Below, one piece after another: positions 1-9,603 of a stretch of DNA of 64,000 bases. A model generated the notes under the pieces. The model was given only the letters and a program-made list of their open reading frames with translations. It did not search any database and was not told the origin of the DNA. How positions within the stretch are numbered: position 1 is the stretch's first letter; every line of letters begins with the position of its first letter. The DNA comes from NIOZ-UU35 sp964344175 (GTDB taxonomy: Bacteria > Chloroflexota > Anaerolineae > Anaerolineales > UBA11858): positions 1 through 64,000 of the forward strand of contig CAYFMI010000005.1 in NCBI GenBank assembly GCA_964344175.1, given 5' to 3'. A program made the translations under genes and the position numbers.

Positions 1-38
1 TTTCGCCTGCTTTTATTTGGTTAGTTTGCCAACAGTAT

Positions 39-54
39 CTTTAAGAAAGCCCTG
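39..54. repeat. 16-base repeat shared with the 10.95 kb element
   Basis: The 16 bases CTTTAAGAAAGCCCTG occur here and again identically at 10948-10963, where they form one end of a small inverted-repeat element. This copy may be the end of another member lying mostly left of the window. Bases 1-168 otherwise hold only a possible -10 box (TACAAT at 111-116) without a convincing -35. Confidence 0.5.
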
Positions 55-168
55 AAGTACGCACAATTCTAGCAATTTACGCTCGCATCTATCATTAAAA
101 AAAGATGCGATACAATAATCTCAGACATAAATCAGCATATTGAATAGGCCTCAAATCGCTTGATATTG

Positions 169-666
169 ATGAATAAACACATTCTTCTAATGCGGCATGC
201 CAAATCAAGTTGGAAAGACCCCTCCATCCACGACTACGAACGTCCTTTAAATCGTCGTGGGAAAAGAGATGCCCCTCGCATGGGGAACCTGCTAATGGAA
301 TATGATCTAATTCCAGAAATTATCCTTTGTTCAAGCGCGCAACGAGCGCGCTTAACGGTCAATTTTTTTCTTGAGACCTGCGATTTTGAAGGTGAGGTCC
401 AATATCTCGATGATCTCTATCACGCTGACTACATGACGTATCTAGAATTGTTGGCAGAACTTTCTGATAAAATCAATCTTGCCATGATCGTTGGACATAA
501 CCCCGAAATCAATCAATTTCTTGAACTGGTCTGTGACTCTTATGACCATATGCCTACCGCGGCAATCGCGCATATTCAATTATCATGTGAAACCTGGGCT
601 GGCTTAACAGCGATCAAAGAAGGCGAGATTCTTCATTTATGGAAACCTCGCGAGATTGATGATTAA
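169..666 (+). CDS. sixA: SixA-family phosphohistidine phosphatase
   Basis: Histidine phosphatase of 165 aa, expected to remove phosphate from phosphohistidine in proteins. The RHA motif (R9-H10-A11) near the N-terminus is the family's catalytic arginine-histidine, and a second histidine (H110, in VGHNPE) completes the site. The length matches the short single-domain SixA group. ATG 169 is preferred over two in-frame TTG codons just upstream (160, 166) because it leaves the usual short lead into the RHA strand. It lies two genes upstream of ppk1, whose product autophosphorylates on histidine; a functional link is inference only. It could be a small phosphoglycerate-mutase-like phosphatase with another substrate. 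Confidence 0.8.
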   Translation: MNKHILLMRHAKSSWKDPSIHDYERPLNRRGKRDAPRMGNLLMEYDLIPEIILCSSAQRARLTVNFFLETCDFEGEVQYLDDLYHADYMTYLELLAELSDKINLAMIVGHNPEINQFLELVCDSYDHMPTAAIAHIQLSCETWAGLTAIKEGEILHLWKPREIDD

Positions 667-817
667 TCTCCAATTTCAAAAAGCACACCCCCATCCGCAC
701 GGATAAATGTGAATCCCGCAAATGGGCATTGACGACACCCTGCGGACCTACTATAGTTAGTATTACAACCCTCCACTACTCTTGCCAAATTGGATAATTT
801 CCAGAATGGAGATAACG

Positions 818-1135
818 ATGGCAAAAAAAAAGGATCAATCAGATCCTATTCCAACCTACAAGCCTCCCGTCCCCACACTGGCCGACTATTTTAAACCAGC
901 CAAGCCCACAACAAAGCAACAAACCCGCGTAGCTGTCGATAAAGCCAAAGACTCCGAAGAAGCATTACCCGAGTATAACCCGCCAGTTCCATCACTTGCC
1001 GATTACTACGAACCCCCCACTGAACGTCCGATGATTACCACTGAAGCAAAAAATTCTGAGCAAGAACCGCAAGACCCTAAAAGCGAAAAGAAGAAATCCT
1101 CAAAAAAGAAAGCCAAACGCAAGAAGAAATCTTAA
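818..1135 (+). CDS. Small basic protein with a duplicated proline-rich motif
   Basis: Unrecognised protein of 105 aa. ATG 818 is chosen because GGAG lies 7-8 bases upstream; further in-frame starts exist at 806 (ATG) and 782 (TTG). The sequence has two near-identical segments of about 16 residues (PTYKPPVPTLADYFKP near residue 10 and PEYNPPVPSLADYYEP near residue 50), each followed by a charged linker, and ends in a lysine-rich tail. No signal peptide or membrane segment. The duplicated Pro/aromatic motif with a basic tail resembles a short linear binding motif, so an adaptor or a polyphosphate/nucleic acid binder is possible. It sits 63 bases upstream of ppk1 in the same direction. Confidence 0.6.
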   Translation: MAKKKDQSDPIPTYKPPVPTLADYFKPAKPTTKQQTRVAVDKAKDSEEALPEYNPPVPSLADYYEPPTERPMITTEAKNSEQEPQDPKSEKKKSSKKKAKRKKKS

Positions 1136-1198
1136 TATCACTCACATTTCCACCATTTGTAAGTAATTTGACCATGTCAAGGTAAGCAGGAAATTACA

Positions 1199-3316
1199 AT
1201 GGCAGATACAAAGAAATATAATCTCAGCCACCCTACCTATTACATTAACCGAGAACTCGGAATGCTCGCTTTTCAGGAGCGCGTTTTTGGAGAAGCACGC
1301 GACATAACACACCCCCTCCTGGATCGGACAAAGTACCTTGCATTTGTTGGCTCAAATTTAGATGAGTTCTTCATGGTGCGCGTCGGGGGGCTAAAAATGC
1401 AATATGACGCCGGGGTCATGCAGCTTTCCATAGATGGCAGATCACCCGCTGAGCAACTTGCCGAAATTCGCAAAACGGCTTACCGAATTATGACGGATGT
1501 TCGAGAGTACCTGCAAACCGAACTGATCCCAGAACTCAGCAATGCCGGCATTTATTTGTTAAATTATGATCAGCTCACCCAAAAGCAACAGAGCAAAGCA
1601 GATGAATTTTTTAGAGAAAATGTTTTCCCGGTTCTAACCCCGCTGGCATTCGATCCCGGACATCCGTTTCCACATATTTCAAATTTGAGTCTTAATCTAG
1701 CAGTTTTAATAAAAGATGAAGACCGGCAAAAACATTTTGCCAGAGTAAAAGTGCCCTCCACACTGCCTCGCCTGGTGCCCATTAAAAGATCATCAGGCAG
1801 TGTCAAACGCGATGGAACTGTTCCGCACCATCATTATTTCGTCTGGCTCGATCAACTCATTGCTAACAACTTACATCAACTTTTCCCCGGCATGGAGATC
1901 ATTGAAGTGCATCCCTTCCGCGTCACGCGCAACGCCGACATGGCTATTCAAGAATTGGAAGCCGGGGACTTGCTCGAAGCCATGGAGGAGAGCGTTCGCA
2001 GACGCCGCTTTGGCGCCGTAGTAGAGCTAGCCATCAATCAAGATATGCCAGACCACGTTCTAGATATTTTGATTGAAAACCTGCGTGTCGATCCCAACGA
2101 TGTTTATAAGTTGAATGGGCCTCTCGGCTTGAGCAGCTTAATGGAACTCAGCAACATTGACCGTTTTGACCTGAAGGATAAACCCTTCATCCACAATATC
2201 CCCGCGGCACTAAAACCCGAAGTTGCCGATGGCACCATCTTTGCAGCCATCCGCCGGGGAGATATTTTGTTACATCACCCTTATGACTCATTTGATCCCG
2301 TGATTGCCTTTCTGCAAGCCGCAGCCCGAGACCCCAATGTCCTTGCCATAAAACAAACCTTATACCGCGTGGGGCGAAACTCGCCAATTGTCAAAGCCTT
2401 GCTACGAGCCAGGCGCGACTACGGAAAACAAGTGGCCGTTCTTGTTGAATTAAAGGCTCGCTTCGACGAGGAGAGCAATATCGAATGGGCAAAGAAACTA
2501 GAACGCGAAGGCGTGCATGTGACCTATGGGTTACTAGGTCTAAAAACCCACTCAAAAATTACCCTGGTGATCCGAAAAGAAAACGAGCGCATCCGCCGCT
2601 ACATCCATCTGGGAACCGGAAATTACAATCACGTTACCGCCAAACTTTACGAAGATGTGGGCATGTTCACTTGCGACGAAGATGTTGGAGCCGATGCCAC
2701 CGACCTTTTTAATTACCTGACAGGCTACTCATCCCAAAGAGAATTTCGCAAACTTTTAGTTGCACCAACAAATTTACGACAACGTCTAAAAGAACTGATT
2801 CATCGGGAAATTCAATGGGCAAAAGAAGGCCAGGCAGGGCACCTGATTTTGAAGATGAATGCACTCGTAGATAAACCCATGATCAAACTGCTTTACGAGG
2901 CATCGCAAGCAGGCGTCAGAGTTGATCTCATCTGCCGCAGCATGTGCAGTTTGCGACCGGGCATTGAAGGCATCAGCGAGAACATTCGTGTCATCAGCCT
3001 GCTGGGGCGCTTCCTCGAACACAGTCGAATTTACTACTTCCATAATGGCGGTGACGAACAAATTTATATGGGCAGTGCAGACCTCATGCCCCGCAACTTA
3101 AACAACCGCGTAGAAGTTATCTTCCCGATAAACGATCCACAAATTGTCCGTTATATTCGCGACACAATCCTCGAAACTTATCTGAAGGACAATCTCAAAG
3201 CGTATGAGATGGCGTCCAACGGCGTCTTCACACCGGTGCAACCCAACGACGGTGACCCCCAACTCGCATCTCAAGAATGGTTTATCCAGAGGGCACAGCG
3301 CGCCATGGACATTTAA
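1199..3316 (+). CDS. ppk1: Polyphosphate kinase 1
   Basis: Reversible transfer of the ATP gamma-phosphate onto polyphosphate. At 705 aa it is the normal PPK1 length. The N-terminus has the family opening around NREL (residue 18 onward). The catalytic half carries the autophosphorylated histidine as H451 in GLKTHSK and the second conserved histidine as H615 in YYFHNGG, followed by the SADLMPRNLNNRVE segment. ATG 1199 has an AGGA about 7 bases upstream. It probably forms a unit with the small protein at 818 and sixA. A strong hairpin terminator follows at 3329, shared with the convergent ppk2. Confidence 0.95.
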   Translation: MADTKKYNLSHPTYYINRELGMLAFQERVFGEARDITHPLLDRTKYLAFVGSNLDEFFMVRVGGLKMQYDAGVMQLSIDGRSPAEQLAEIRKTAYRIMTDVREYLQTELIPELSNAGIYLLNYDQLTQKQQSKADEFFRENVFPVLTPLAFDPGHPFPHISNLSLNLAVLIKDEDRQKHFARVKVPSTLPRLVPIKRSSGSVKRDGTVPHHHYFVWLDQLIANNLHQLFPGMEIIEVHPFRVTRNADMAIQELEAGDLLEAMEESVRRRRFGAVVELAINQDMPDHVLDILIENLRVDPNDVYKLNGPLGLSSLMELSNIDRFDLKDKPFIHNIPAALKPEVADGTIFAAIRRGDILLHHPYDSFDPVIAFLQAAARDPNVLAIKQTLYRVGRNSPIVKALLRARRDYGKQVAVLVELKARFDEESNIEWAKKLEREGVHVTYGLLGLKTHSKITLVIRKENERIRRYIHLGTGNYNHVTAKLYEDVGMFTCDEDVGADATDLFNYLTGYSSQREFRKLLVAPTNLRQRLKELIHREIQWAKEGQAGHLILKMNALVDKPMIKLLYEASQAGVRVDLICRSMCSLRPGIEGISENIRVISLLGRFLEHSRIYYFHNGGDEQIYMGSADLMPRNLNNRVEVIFPINDPQIVRYIRDTILETYLKDNLKAYEMASNGVFTPVQPNDGDPQLASQEWFIQRAQRAMDI

Positions 3317-3328
3317 GTGCCAATCAGC

Positions 3329-3377
3329 AAAAAAGCAGGTCAGCCGCAGTGAAGTTGCTGCGGCTGACCTGCTTTTT
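3329..3377. terminator. Bidirectional terminator between ppk1 and ppk2
   Basis: A perfect 20-base inverted repeat (AAAAAGCAGGTCAGCCGCAG and its complement) with an 8-base loop, A-rich on one side and T-rich on the other, so it can serve both convergent genes. Confidence 0.9.
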
Positions 3378-3489
3378 AATATAGACCTTACCCACAGAGT
3401 AACGAGTTTAACGAAACCTATCATGCCCTCAAAACGGATCTCGATACGGCTTAACAGCCTGCTCGATCAGCGTTTTGTTTAAGGGGTCA

Positions 3490-4329
3490 TTATGGGTAAA
3501 CTTCTGGCACAAACGTTTGATCGGAGATCGGCGGACGGACATAACCGCTTACCTTAGGCAAGGGCGGCAACTCCACCGGCCCAAGTGTCAGATCTTCATA
3601 GGGAAGCAGGCTCAATAAATGATGAATGCAATTCAATCTGGCATGGCGTTTAACATCGGCGTTGACCACATACCAGGGAGCCTGCTTGAGATCGGTGGCT
3701 GCAAACATGCGGTCTTTGGCTATTGAGTATTCAACCCAGCGCCGGCGTGATTCCAAATCCATCGGGCTGAGTTTCCAGCGCTTGACCGGATCGTTGTTAC
3801 GCGCTCGGAAACGCCTTTCTTGCTCTTCATCGCTGACTGAAAACCAATATTTTATCAGGGTTATGCCCGATCGCACCAGCATACGCTCAAACTGCGGACA
3901 CGACCGCAAAAATTCCCGATACTCTGCTTCGGTGCAAAATCCCATCACTGGCTCAACAATCGCCCGGTTATACCAGCTTCGGTCGAACATCACCATCTCC
4001 CCCGCTGCAGGCAAATGCGCCACATAACGCTGAAACCACCATTGTGATCTTTCTCGTTCGGTTGGAGTGCCCAATGCAACTACGCGCGCAATACGAGGGT
4101 TCAACCGTTGGGTAATCCGCTTGATTACACCCCCTTTGCCGGCAGCATCCCGCCCTTCGAACAACACCACAACCCGCACCCCTTTTCGCTTGATCCATTC
4201 TTGCAATTTCACCAACTCCACCTGAAGCCGGGCAAGTTCTTCATAGTAGCGTTTCTTTGAAATCTTCGATTTCTCTTTGGGATCCACACTTCCATCAACC
4301 GGTAATTCGCTTTTCTCTTTCTTCGACAT
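3490..4329 (-). CDS. ppk2: Polyphosphate kinase 2 family protein
   Basis: PPK2-type kinase of 279 aa that uses polyphosphate and nucleotides, typically making NTP or NDP from polyphosphate. It has a P-loop (GRDAAGKGG, residues 59-67) and the FDRSWYNR segment that follows the Walker B region in this family. A lysine-rich N-terminal tail of about 25 residues precedes the domain. ATG 4329 has GGAGG six bases upstream and a good promoter at 4372-4400. It is convergent with ppk1 and unrelated to it in fold, so the cell carries both polyphosphate-handling enzymes side by side. The PPK2 subclass, and so AMP versus ADP preference, cannot be settled by eye. Confidence 0.92.
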   Translation of the reverse strand: MSKKEKSELPVDGSVDPKEKSKISKKRYYEELARLQVELVKLQEWIKRKGVRVVVLFEGRDAAGKGGVIKRITQRLNPRIARVVALGTPTERERSQWWFQRYVAHLPAAGEMVMFDRSWYNRAIVEPVMGFCTEAEYREFLRSCPQFERMLVRSGITLIKYWFSVSDEEQERRFRARNNDPVKRWKLSPMDLESRRRWVEYSIAKDRMFAATDLKQAPWYVVNADVKRHARLNCIHHLLSLLPYEDLTLGPVELPPLPKVSGYVRPPISDQTFVPEVYP

Positions 4330-4371
4330 CGCAACCTCCGAAAATCACTCAGGGATAACCTCACTCTTCCT

Positions 4372-4400
4372 ACTATACCGATGTTTCAGATCAGATTCAA
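4372..4400 (-). promoter_or_regulatory. Sigma70-like promoter of ppk2
   Basis: On the minus strand TTGAAT (4395-4400) and TATAGT (4372-4377) are separated by 17 bases, about 43 bases upstream of the ppk2 start codon. Confidence 0.45.
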
Positions 4401-4420
4401 GCACCAATTTCCAGGGGGAA

Positions 4421-4450
4421 TAAAAAAAGCTCCCGCAGCAAACCGGGAGC
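4421..4450 (-). terminator. Terminator after the kinase gene
   Basis: On the minus strand GCTCCCGG, a short loop and CGGGAGC are followed by seven T. It lies 41 bases past the stop codon of the kinase gene at 4492. Confidence 0.85.
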
Positions 4451-4491
4451 CACCTTCTATGGGGAGGGTGAGCGTCCCTATTGAAGGTATG

Positions 4492-6720
4492 CTACGGCCC
4501 AACGGGACGCCAGTCAGGATCAAAATCGAGCGCTAAATCAAAGGTTAACTGCACCAACTCGCCCCCATTCGACCGCATAACAAAGATGTCGTGATGCTCT
4601 CCCTCGGGCCAGCTCTCGAAAACCAACCACAGCCCATCCGGTGAGAAGTTGGCTTCCTGCATGGGGATCGCGCCGGGGTATGGATACACCGGGAATTCGG
4701 CAATCCCACCATCCGGGTAGCGCGCCCCCATCAAGCGTGGGACACCGCCCTGCTCCCTCTGTGTAAAGAGAATCAACAAGCCATCAGGAGACCACACCGG
4801 GTATGTATCCCACAGGCTTCTACTCGCCGAAAACCGTACTTGCTCACTGCCGTCCGGGTTCATAGACCAAATTTGATAAGGCCCGTTACGCGTCGTCACA
4901 AATACGATCTTCGAACCGTCAAAAGCCCATTCCGGTTGATAATCTCGAATATCATCCGTTGACAATTGCTCAACTTCTTTGGTGGCTACATCCATTAAGA
5001 AGATTTGTGGGCGGTAGCTATTTCTTAAGGACGTAAAGGCAATGTATTTTCCATCTGGTGACCAGGCCGGGTCAAAATCGCCGCCGCCGGTTGTCGGCAA
5101 AGGTTCCAGCCCGCTGCCATCGGCATTGATGACAAACAAGCTAGCCGTCTCATACAATTCTTGATTTTCGTCACAGGGAGAAATAAACACCATGCGTTGA
5201 CCATCAGGCGACCAATCGGGCTGGCAGGCCCCGAACTGATCGTCGGTGAGTTGGTGCAATCCGGTTCCATCAACATTCATCACCCAAATTTGCGGGATGC
5301 CCGTGCGATTAGATGCGAAAGCAATTTGCCCGCGCCCACCCCCTTGCGGCGTAATCGACGGAATGGGCGTGATGGTTGGGGTATCGGTAATGGTTGGTGT
5401 AACCGTTATGGTGGGAGTGCGGGTTGCTGTCGGCGAAATTGTTAACGTCGGAGAGGTAGTCAGTGTGAACGTTGCAGTGGGGGGGCTTTTCGTTGATGTC
5501 AGCGTGCTGGTAGGTGTATTGACGTCAGTAGCTTCCGCAGGGGACCCCTCCAAGGCTGCCTCAGCGGGGGTCTTAGTTCGAGCTGGGGGGACAATCATCC
5601 TCGATACATCGCCGACGATCTGCTCCGCCAATGGGGGGTTGAAGAGATAGATTCCCCCACCCCCAATAAGAACCGCCATAATTAAGAACAAAAATGCCGT
5701 CAGGCATCCCCGACGCCGGTTCGGGCGCGGGCGCGGCATTGGGCGATATTCATTTTCCTCGATAGGGGAGCTAATCGGGATCGGCCCGCGCGGTGGGGCC
5801 GATGAAATGGGGGCGATCATTGACGAACGCGGCTTTGCCGCGGATATACTGTTGAGTTCATCTTCGGTGATCGGATCCAGCACCCCTTGCTCAACTTGTT
5901 TTCGACGAGAAGATGCACTTGTGCCTAATAGTGCATGTTTAAAATCGTCGGCAGTTTGATATCGATCATCGGGGTGTACTTCTAAGGCCCGTTCGATAAT
6001 TTTCGAGAAGCGGCGCGTGACTTCGGGATTGCGGTCCCGCAGGGGCGTCAGCTCATCTTGCGCCATCGTGCGGGCCAAGCTGTCTTCGGGCACAACCCCG
6101 GCCATTGAAGCGTATAGGGTAGCCGCTAAAGAATAAATATCCGAACGGTGATCCGTGCGCGCGCCGCCATACTGTTCCGGCGGCGAATAGCCTGGAGTCA
6201 TTGCCCTTGCCCCAGTCGTCGTGCGCTGCCCGGTAAAAGCCACTTTTGCCAGCCCAAAATCGACCAGGAATATTTTGCCATTTGGCGCGATCTTTACATT
6301 GCCGGGTTTGATGTCACGATGCAGAATGGGGGGATTTTGGGTGTGCATATACGCCAGCGCGTCACAAATCGCAACCCCAATGATAAGGGCTTCGGCCTCG
6401 GGGATCACACCGATACGATCCATGCGCTCGCGCAGATCTTCCCCCTCAATATAATCCATCACCAAGTATTGGCCTTGACCATCGACCACAAAGTGGTCGG
6501 AGACGCGCGGCAAATTCGGATGCCGCAACCCTGCCAATATGGTGGCTTCTCGCCTAAATTGACGGGCATACTCATCGGTCGTAAATAAATTCTCTTTAAC
6601 CGCGACTTCCACACCGAGGTTGTCATCGACAGCCCGGTAAATGGAACCCATTCCACCTTGACCAAGAATCTCTAATATTCGATATCGGTTATGCAGGAGT
6701 ACGCCGCGCTCTAAGGCCAT
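4492..6720 (-). CDS. Transmembrane Ser/Thr kinase with extracellular beta-propeller
   Basis: PknB-like kinase of 742 aa. Kinase domain about 12-270, with glycine loop GQGGMGSIYRA, ATP lysine K42, HRDIKPGN (catalytic D136) and DFG (D154-G156). One membrane segment lies near 340-360. A long Thr/Ser/Pro-rich stretch (about 385-455) comes next, then repeats of the WD40-like TolB/PD40 type (for example IAFASNRTG, WSPDGQ, PAWSPDGKYIAF) to the C-terminus. The topology implied is kinase inside and propeller outside. ATG 6720 puts the kinase fold right at the N-terminus. It is a single gene with its own terminator. The ligand of the propeller is unknown. Confidence 0.93.
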   Translation of the reverse strand: MALERGVLLHNRYRILEILGQGGMGSIYRAVDDNLGVEVAVKENLFTTDEYARQFRREATILAGLRHPNLPRVSDHFVVDGQGQYLVMDYIEGEDLRERMDRIGVIPEAEALIIGVAICDALAYMHTQNPPILHRDIKPGNVKIAPNGKIFLVDFGLAKVAFTGQRTTTGARAMTPGYSPPEQYGGARTDHRSDIYSLAATLYASMAGVVPEDSLARTMAQDELTPLRDRNPEVTRRFSKIIERALEVHPDDRYQTADDFKHALLGTSASSRRKQVEQGVLDPITEDELNSISAAKPRSSMIAPISSAPPRGPIPISSPIEENEYRPMPRPRPNRRRGCLTAFLFLIMAVLIGGGGIYLFNPPLAEQIVGDVSRMIVPPARTKTPAEAALEGSPAEATDVNTPTSTLTSTKSPPTATFTLTTSPTLTISPTATRTPTITVTPTITDTPTITPIPSITPQGGGRGQIAFASNRTGIPQIWVMNVDGTGLHQLTDDQFGACQPDWSPDGQRMVFISPCDENQELYETASLFVINADGSGLEPLPTTGGGDFDPAWSPDGKYIAFTSLRNSYRPQIFLMDVATKEVEQLSTDDIRDYQPEWAFDGSKIVFVTTRNGPYQIWSMNPDGSEQVRFSASRSLWDTYPVWSPDGLLILFTQREQGGVPRLMGARYPDGGIAEFPVYPYPGAIPMQEANFSPDGLWLVFESWPEGEHHDIFVMRSNGGELVQLTFDLALDFDPDWRPVGP

Positions 6721-6881
6721 ATTAAAATTTTTTCGCGAAAAACGGTAAGATTATCACCACTCCAGAAAATCGGGTGTACCAATCTACGAAATTACCCAAT
6801 GCGATTGTACTATCGTATCAAATTTCCGCAAGCTACAAACCTGTCATTTCTGACAGGGCATTGGTCATTGGGTGAGGGGCG

Positions 6882-7496
6882 CTATTTTTTCTTGTACAAG
6901 GCGAGTAAATACAACACTAAAGATATCAATAAACTGACGGTCACAAGCACATTGGCCACAAGATAAATGGCTTCAGCAGAAAATGTCAACAGTGCATACA
7001 CGCGGTATCCAATAACCACGGTGAGCAATGCCGGAAATAGTATCCAAAAAATCAGCTTTGTCCAAGACGAGAATTTTCTGCGCTGGCTGCGGTAATGACG
7101 CCCTTCTCGAATAAACGCCTGATTACCAAAGTAACTACTCAGTTGATCTTCGAGTATGTGAATGTAGTGATACTGTCGCTCTACATGCAACACAGTCTGA
7201 AAATACGTATGTGCCAGACTAAGTAAGCCAAACCATAAAATTGCCCCAATGAAGGAAACATCAATCGCAATCGCTGCCGCTTTCGTATCTTCAATTCCGG
7301 CTTGGTCTTCAACGAAGCTGGTGAACAACTCGGTGACAAGGTCCGGCGCGATCATATGAAAGAGAATAACCGAGATCAAAATGAGTAAATACAAGAACAG
7401 CCGGTCGCGCCGCGTGCTGTCTTTCCTTAGAAGTTCAAACGTAATGTTGTAATGGTCTGAGAGAATTTCTAACCGGGTTTCATCTTGAAGCGCCAT
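6882..7496 (-). CDS. Four-helix membrane protein of unknown function
   Basis: 204 aa with four hydrophobic segments (near residues 32-50, 78-96, 145-165 and 175-200). A soluble loop of about 45 residues between the second and third is rich in His, Tyr, Gln and Arg. The N-terminus is a predicted cytoplasmic helix and the C-terminus ends in three lysines. I do not recognise the family. ATG 7496 follows a weak SD. It lies between the kinase and gyrB genes on the same strand, but gaps of about 110-160 bases on each side do not argue strongly for an operon. Confidence 0.7.
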   Translation of the reverse strand: MALQDETRLEILSDHYNITFELLRKDSTRRDRLFLYLLILISVILFHMIAPDLVTELFTSFVEDQAGIEDTKAAAIAIDVSFIGAILWFGLLSLAHTYFQTVLHVERQYHYIHILEDQLSSYFGNQAFIREGRHYRSQRRKFSSWTKLIFWILFPALLTVVIGYRVYALLTFSAEAIYLVANVLVTVSLLISLVLYLLALYKKK

Positions 7497-7528
7497 AGCC
7501 TGACCTCATAACCGCTCATATTTATCTT

Positions 7529-7580
7529 GAAAATAGGGATGCCAGAGTACAATTACACCCCGTGCACCCCTATTTTCGGG
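7529..7580. repeat. Degenerate copy of the dispersed hairpin family
   Basis: GAAAATAGGGATG on the left and CACCCCTATTTTC on the right are inverted copies matching the arms of the hairpins at 29024, 47326 and 51985. The centre is no longer paired. Confidence 0.5.
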
Positions 7581-7608
7581 CTTTACACTTTATACATACT
7601 CCCCCAAA

Positions 7609-9528
7609 TTAGATATCTAAATTGCGTACTTCTTGGGCATGCGTGATGATAAAGCGTCGCCGAGGCGGTACAGCCGAACCCATCAACATATCAAAGGTGC
7701 GGTCTGCAACAGCCGCATCTTCGATGGAGACTTGCAGCAAAGTGCGCTGCTCTGGGTCCATTGTTGTTTCCCAAAGCTGCTGTGGGTTCATTTCACCCAA
7801 CCCTTTGTAGCGAGAGAGGGTTACCCGATCATCGGTAAGCCCCAGGTCTTTTAGAATGGTTTCTTTATCGGCCTCGGTATAGGCATAGTGAATTTTCTTT
7901 CGATAACTAATACGGTATAGCGGCGGCTGGGCAATATACAAATGACCGGCATCGATCAAAGGCTGCATATAGCGGAAGAAGAATGTTAACAGCAAGGTGC
8001 GGATGTGGGAACCATCCACGTCGGCATCGGTCATAATAATCACGCGCCCATAGCGCAAACCTTCCAAATCGAAGCCTTCGCCAATACCGGTTCCCAATGC
8101 CGAAATCAGGGCTTTAACTTCGTTATTGCTGAGGATCTTTGTCAGGCGAGCGCGCTCCGTGTTTAAGATCTTACCGCGCAATGGCAAAATGGCCTGAAAA
8201 TGGCGATCCCGGCCCTGCTTGGCCGAACCGCCTGCCGAATCGCCCTCAACGATGTACAACTCTGTTCGCTGCGAGTCGCGCTCGGAACAATCGGCCAATT
8301 TCCCTGGGAGGGTGAGGCTTTCCAGTGCAGACTTACGGATCACCAAATCGCGCGCTTTGCGAGCAGCCTGACGCGCCCGTGCCGAGGTGAGGCATTTTTC
8401 GATAATGGCTTTTCCGGCACGTGAATCCTGTTCTAAAAACATTAAGAAGGCGTCCGTGACTACCTGCTGCGTGGTGGTCTGCACCTCGGGATTCATCAGT
8501 TTTACTTTGGTTTGACTCTCAAACTGAGGGTCGGGGTGTTTGATGCTCACGATGGCGGTCAAGCCCTCGCGCGTATCCTCGCCCCGGAAGTTCGGCTCTT
8601 CATCTTTGAGCAGCTTCTGCTTTTTGGCATAGTCGTTAATGGTGCGGGTAATTGCTGAACGCAGCCCTGTCAGATGTGTGCCGCCGTCAATGGTGTTGAT
8701 CGTATTGGCAAATGCATAAACCGACTCGGCATAGGCATCGGTAAACTGGAAGGCAACATCAATGGTAATATCGTCGACTTCTTTTTCTACGTGGACGACT
8801 GGATGGAGCGTTTTCCGGTTGCGATTTAAGTACCGCACAAATGAGGAGATTCCGCCTTCGAAATAAAACGTCGTCTCACGGTCATCTCGCTCATCACTAA
8901 GGTGAATACTCACCCCGCGAGTGACAAAGGCCATCTCACGAAAACGCTGAAGTAATGTAGAAAAGCGGTAATCGAACTCTCCCTGAAAAATGGTAGCATC
9001 GAACTTGAAGGTTTGCCGGGTACCGGTTTCATCTTTCTCAGCTTTGCCTACCACCTTCAACTCACTTACCGGGCGGCCACGCTCATAACGCTGCGAGTAT
9101 ACTTTGCCATCGCGTTTGACTTCGACTTCGAACCATTCCGAAAGGGCATTGACTGCCGAAAGGCCCACACCGTGAAGACCACCAGAAACTTTATAACTAC
9201 CTTCGCCAAATTTCCCGCCCGCGTGGAGTACGGTCATTACCAACTCCAGGGCAGATTTACCCCGCTCGGGGTGAATATCTACCGGGATGCCGCGGCCATT
9301 GTCCGTTACGGTAACACTACTATCAGGGTGAATAATCACTTCAATGGCATCACAATATCCGGCCAACGCTTCATCAATTGAATTATCGACAACTTCGTAA
9401 ACTAAATGGTGCAAGGCGCGAATATCTGTCCCACCAACATACATACCCGGTCGTCGGCGGACCGCTTCTAAGCCTTCTAATACTTGAATATCTTTTGCCT
9501 CGTAAGACAGGTTGTTTTTTTCTGCCAC
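7609..9528 (-). CDS. gyrB: DNA gyrase subunit B
   Basis: ATPase subunit of a type IIA topoisomerase, 639 aa, the typical short GyrB length. GHKL ATPase at the N-terminus (EVVDNSIDEA, DNGRGIPVD, GGLHGVG), transducer in the middle, TOPRIM domain with EGDSAGGSAKQGRD and DADVDGSHIRTLLL, and the C-terminal YKGLGEMNPQQLWETTMDP segment. The start is GTG 9528 with GGAGG five bases upstream. No gyrA is in the window. ParE of topoisomerase IV is the alternative; the C-terminal wording favours GyrB. Confidence 0.93.
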   Translation of the reverse strand: MAEKNNLSYEAKDIQVLEGLEAVRRRPGMYVGGTDIRALHHLVYEVVDNSIDEALAGYCDAIEVIIHPDSSVTVTDNGRGIPVDIHPERGKSALELVMTVLHAGGKFGEGSYKVSGGLHGVGLSAVNALSEWFEVEVKRDGKVYSQRYERGRPVSELKVVGKAEKDETGTRQTFKFDATIFQGEFDYRFSTLLQRFREMAFVTRGVSIHLSDERDDRETTFYFEGGISSFVRYLNRNRKTLHPVVHVEKEVDDITIDVAFQFTDAYAESVYAFANTINTIDGGTHLTGLRSAITRTINDYAKKQKLLKDEEPNFRGEDTREGLTAIVSIKHPDPQFESQTKVKLMNPEVQTTTQQVVTDAFLMFLEQDSRAGKAIIEKCLTSARARQAARKARDLVIRKSALESLTLPGKLADCSERDSQRTELYIVEGDSAGGSAKQGRDRHFQAILPLRGKILNTERARLTKILSNNEVKALISALGTGIGEGFDLEGLRYGRVIIMTDADVDGSHIRTLLLTFFFRYMQPLIDAGHLYIAQPPLYRISYRKKIHYAYTEADKETILKDLGLTDDRVTLSRYKGLGEMNPQQLWETTMDPEQRTLLQVSIEDAAVADRTFDMLMGSAVPPRRRFIITHAQEVRNLDI

Positions 9529-9603
9529 GAAAGCCTCCAGTTTCCTCTTTTATAATTTATGCCAACAATAGAATGTGCTTAATCTGCTGCAACGTGCGTA
9601 CTG

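Noticed and set aside
5340..5600. Thr/Ser/Pro-rich repetitive stretch in the propeller kinase as a tandem repeat or mobile element
   Set aside because: It is an in-frame extracellular linker of low complexity, common in such kinases.
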